Part shown: positions 60,603 through 64,000 of the stretch, piece after piece
Numbering within the stretch: the stretch's first letter is position 1
How the letters are laid out: each line of letters opens with the position of its first letter
Origin: Impatiens glandulifera
Lineage: Eukaryota; Streptophyta; Magnoliopsida; Ericales; Balsaminaceae
DNA length: 64,000 nt
Direction: 5' to 3'
Assembly (NCBI RefSeq): GCF_907164915.1
Contig: NC_061868.1
Coordinates: 43,539,774 to 43,603,773, forward strand
Translations under genes and position numbers: made by a program
The notes under the pieces: model-generated
Seen by the model: only the letters and a program-made list of their open reading frames with translations
Database searches by the model: none
What the model was told of the DNA's origin: nothing

Positions 60603-60702
60603 GTTAGCTGCCTGCCTAGGTCAAAAGCATATATATTCTCCTTCCCGCTTGCTTTCGGCAGTGAGAATTAGTGTTTGAGAGTGTATGAGAGAAACGAGCA
60701 GA

Positions 60703-60753
60703 TAGGGTTTAAGCCCCCTTATGCCCGAACCCTAAAGAATGGGATAGGGTTTA
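60703..60753 (-). promoter_or_regulatory. Telo-box-like promoter motifs of the helicase gene
   Basis: On the minus strand, aaaccctat-type motifs occur at 60703-60710 and 60745-60753. A third, in the opposite orientation (aaccctaaa), is at 60728-60736. They lie 100-150 bp upstream of the ATG. Telo-boxes are common in plant promoters of genes for translation and RNA handling. Confidence 0.5.
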
Positions 60754-60754
60754 T

Positions 60755-62480
60755 CATTTACATTATTACATGCTTCAAAATAAATCAAATGTTTCATATT
60801 TAGTTTTTTTTTTTTTTTTTTGATAAATCTAATTTAATCATATTTTATAAATTGGGATATACTTTGGGGGTGGGGTGAATTGGTACACTGTAACGTAATT
60901 CTTTATTCATACATTAATACCGAAAATTTCGATATAAAAAATATCTATACAATTATCGTACCTTAATTTTGATATACCTCGATTTCGATACGATATTAAT
61001 ATTATATAAATGATATCAAAAAAATATTTTTATTTAAAAAAAACAATATAATTACTAAAAAAATATTAAACATAGTTAAAAATTAAAAACTTTTATCTTA
61101 AAATAAAATATTATTTATAAGAATACAATATGTAAAAACTATAAAAAGTTAAAAACTAAATGTAATTATAAAAATTAAAATTAACACGAATAAATATAAT
61201 ATAATCTTCAAGTCATGTTAGAGTGGAGATGAAATAAGAAGATCTAAAACGGTTTAAATACATTTGTATATGTAAATTATAAAGATTAGACAATCAATAT
61301 TTTTAAAGTTATAAAAAGCTTTGGCTTTATTTTCTTGAAGTTATTTTTACTCCTTTTGAATTATTAACTCTTCTGTTTCAGATATAGTTGTTGAGTTTTA
61401 TTTGAGTTTAACTTTACATTATTTTATACTATTGATTTTGTTCTATAAATAAAAATAAAAATTCAAACACTAGTGAAATTAAATTAGTTTTATATCTCTT
61501 AAAATAAATGTATAGAAATTATATACATTGAATAATATTATATTATAAATATATTTAGATTTGATTTTAAAAAATAATGTTTTTATAATGAATTAATATT
61601 TAATTATTTTAACAAAATAAAATTGATAAGATTAAAGAAATATAATAAATATCTTCAAAATTAAACTTCAAATATGTGTGAAGAGGAAAAAGATCCGTTT
61701 GATATTACTGAAAAATTTATAATGGAGGTGAATATAATTTATGAAATAAAAATAAAAATATAATTATTATAATTTAATAAGTCATTATTTATTTATTTTA
61801 ATAATTATTATTATATATATATATATATTAATTTATAAATTTTATTTCAATATTTATCGATAAACCTAAATTTTGAAAATCTTATATCTGTATAGTATTC
61901 ATATTTTCAATATTTTAATGGTACAATATTTCCAATATATATAAAATATTAGTAATTTTTCACCCCTGAATATACCATTTTATTATTCACAAACTGACTT
62001 TTTATAAATAACTTTAAATAATTAACTAAACAAAATAAAATATAACTTACCAAAAACAAAATTATATACAATATCTGAAATGATAATTAAAACGAAACAT
62101 TGGAATAATGGTTAGTATCCTAAAAATTAGAATAATTTAAGCCTGACAACAAAATAATATAAAACAATAAGTGTCAATAATTACAATTAAAATATAATAA
62201 AATTAACTATTTTAAAAACAAATGATTAAAAATATTAACCAACTAAACAAACATTAAAAAAAATTATATTAACGAGCTCGAAAATTTATAAAAATTTACA
62301 AGAAGATCTATTAGTTCACCGTTCTACCGAAATAAGAACCCAAAAAAATAAATTTGTTAGTATTTTTATTTTACCAGATATATTTTATGTTAAGTTGATT
62401 TAATATAATAATTTAATATTTTTATTAATAAAAATAATTTTATTTATTTATTATATTAATAAATGTTGTAATATTTCAAT
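60755..62480. other. AT-rich intergenic region
   Basis: No gene is seen. It holds a T-run at about 60808-60821, a TA run at about 61814-61828, and otherwise AT-rich sequence with stops in every frame. Confidence 0.6.
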
Positions 62481-63150
62481 TTTTTTTCTTTCAAAGGGTG
62501 GCACTCGGGCCAGTCCTTGAGAAATTTGACGAAAGGACCCTAAAGATCCTCTTAAATACGCTGATGACCAGCGCATAAATTAAATTGCGTTGGTGACCAC
62601 TTAATATTTTTTTTTTGATGAAAATACCCCCTTCGCATAACGCAAAAGGGAGGATCGTCACGCGAATGACCCTAATTCTTTATATAAATACTCAATTTTT
62701 TTTCATTTCGTTATTTTCCTTTCTCTCTTTACTCCGCGTTCTCTCTCTCACGACGAAATTCTAAACAAATACATCATACAGATCGACGATGAAAACATCA
62801 TACAGATCGACGATGAAAACCCGTTCTAATATCGTTTGATTTATGTTCTTATTTCCATTATAGTTTTATTAAATGTTTTGTGTTCATCTTCAATGCAGGT
62901 TGGATGTTATTGAAAGGCCCTAAACGATGGAACCCTAAACCATGATATTTGTAGATGCATGCAGATGAGGTTGTTCTTATTGTTCATCTTGTCGATAATG
63001 ATATTTGCAGATGATGCTTTGATTCGGTTCCGTTTCAGGGAAGATTCGTGTGATTCTCGCGATGGGGCTTCTCGCGAAGGGTCGTCCCTTCTCGCGATGG
63101 GGACTTCTCGCGATGAGAATTCTCGCGATGGGTTTAGGGTTTAGGGCATA
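62481..63150 (+). mobile_element. Candidate left end and leader of a further DNA transposon
   Basis: From about 62495 the composition changes to GC-richer sequence. A TATA box (tatataaata, 62679-62688) is followed by a pyrimidine-rich leader. A 22-bp unit, catacagatcgacgatgaaa with two further bases, occurs twice in tandem (62774-62820). Putative acceptors end at 62899 (aatgcag) and 63010 (tttgcag). This order of promoter, leader and CG-rich repeats resembles the left part of the MULE at 23074. No terminal repeat partner is visible because the window ends. It could equally be an ordinary gene leader. Confidence 0.3.
63054..63133 (+). repeat. Tandem tctcgcgatggg repeats
   Basis: Five or six copies of tctcgcga, a near-palindrome, follow each other with gggg, aggg or gaga between them. 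They encode DSRDG/SREG-like units in one frame. Such CG-rich tandem words are unusual in this AT-rich region. Confidence 0.75.
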
Positions 63151-63280
63151 CTGTTACTCTCCTTGTATTTTCTTGAAGAAGGGAATGACTTGATGGGGAG
63201 ATTTCTTTTTTCCGTTCTTCTTTGCTTTAAAAACTTGTTTGTTGTTTTGCGCTTGTGTATTTTGTCTACTTGTTTCGCCA

Positions 63281-63574
63281 TTATTTCCGTGGCTTTGGGA
63301 AGTTAATGGCTATGAGGACTTTGGTTGTTACTGTCTTCCTGGCAATGTATGGACCTTTTGTGTACCATGGACAAATACTTGTTTTAATTTTTTCTGATTT
63401 TTTCTGATTATTACAAAGATCCTTCATTTGACCATGCTCGAATGTATTATTATTGCCAAATTCAACAAGTTCTAAGTTGAATGTTTCCATTTGGTAGAGG
63501 ACTTTGCCATGCCTATTGGGCTCCAAATTTTTAAGTTGTCCTGATTCATATAACTTATACAGAATTGACTCCAC
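63281..63574 (-). other. Open frame of unknown meaning
   Basis: A 97-codon minus-strand frame (including YQMETFNLELVEFGNNNT and CPWYTKGPYIARKT) has a less repetitive, more protein-like composition than neighbouring frames. I recognise no domain. It may be part of a transposon-encoded gene or chance. Confidence 0.2.
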
Positions 63575-63819
63575 TTTAAAGTTTTATGAATCCATTGTTG
63601 TTGTGTTGTTTATTATGTTATGATTTTGTTGATGAATTGGAAAAAGATAGAATAAAGATTCAAAGGTTCATGAGCTTAATTTAATAAAAAAACAAATGAT
63701 TCAACTCGAAGCAACACTTATGCTTATATTTATATTTGTTGTTGAAAATAGACAAAGAGCAAAATATAATATTTTGTCTCATAATCTTTTTACAATATAA
63801 GTTAATATAATTAATTATC

Positions 63820-64000
63820 ATCTCCTCATTCTCCATCTCTTTATTCATCATCTCCTCATTCTCTATTTCTTTATTATCATTCTCTTCATTCTCCAACTCC
63901 TCGTTCTCCCTCTCTTCATTATCCATTTCCTCATTCTCCATCTCTTCATTCATCATCTCCTCATTCTCCTTCTCCTCATTCATCATCTTCTCATTCTCTT
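63820..64000 (-). repeat. Pyrimidine-rich tandem repeat encoding NEEMENEE-like units
   Basis: Variants of ctcattctccatctcttc repeat up to the window end. On the minus strand they stay open and encode repeats of NEEM and ENEE. The frame could be the acidic linker of a gene that begins beyond the window, but the sequence alone may be a simple minisatellite. Confidence 0.6.

Overview
This is a window of nuclear DNA from a flowering plant, most likely a eudicot. It is AT-rich, its genes have many GT-AG introns, it carries plant-specific gene families (PYR/PYL abscisic-acid receptor, plant-type argininosuccinate synthase, organelle-type DEAD-box helicase) and it holds several classes of plant transposon. 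I see no bacterial or organellar gene organisation, no tRNA or rRNA gene and no CRISPR array.

Layout. 1-4430: AT-rich DNA with a 196-bp tandem duplication and a decayed Ty1/copia element between two direct repeats. 4505-5638 (+): six-exon myeloid-leukemia-factor-like gene. 6586-22803 (-): VPS52, a subunit of the GARP/EARP tethering complex, for which all 20 exons could be joined in frame (690 aa). A partial copy of its last exon lies just beyond its stop. 23074-27941: a Mutator-like element (MULE) with identical 117-bp terminal inverted repeats, inserted 271 bp upstream of the VPS52 start codon. It carries a mudrA-like transposase broken by one stop codon, a second small gene converging from the other end, and three long palindromic CpG-rich clusters. 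29127-31174 (-): argininosuccinate synthase, eight exons, one with a GC donor. 31175-36430: AT-rich spacer with TA microsatellites. 36431-37316 (-): a PYL7-10-type ABA receptor with a poly-alanine tail. 40424-41065: a non-autonomous hAT-like element with an 8-bp target duplication. 43332-54243: a 10.9-kb CACTA (En/Spm) element with TTA target duplications, hairpin arrays, an internally deleted TNPD transposase, an apparently intact TNPA-like gene and an extra small gene that resembles the two ends of TNPA joined together. 55489-56170: LINE fossil. 57000-60602 (-): DEAD-box RNA helicase, seven exons, 884 aa. 62480-64000: a promoter-like stretch and CpG-rich repeats that may be one end of another transposon.

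The host genes (trafficking, arginine synthesis, ABA perception, organelle RNA metabolism) do not form a functional cluster. The most interesting material is in the two large DNA transposons. In the MULE, the palindromic clusters sit in the first introns of both convergent genes and between their 3' ends. In the CACTA element, hairpin motifs of one sequence family dominate the left part and a second family dominates the right.

Exon boundaries were read by eye from splice consensus and frame continuity; no database search was run.
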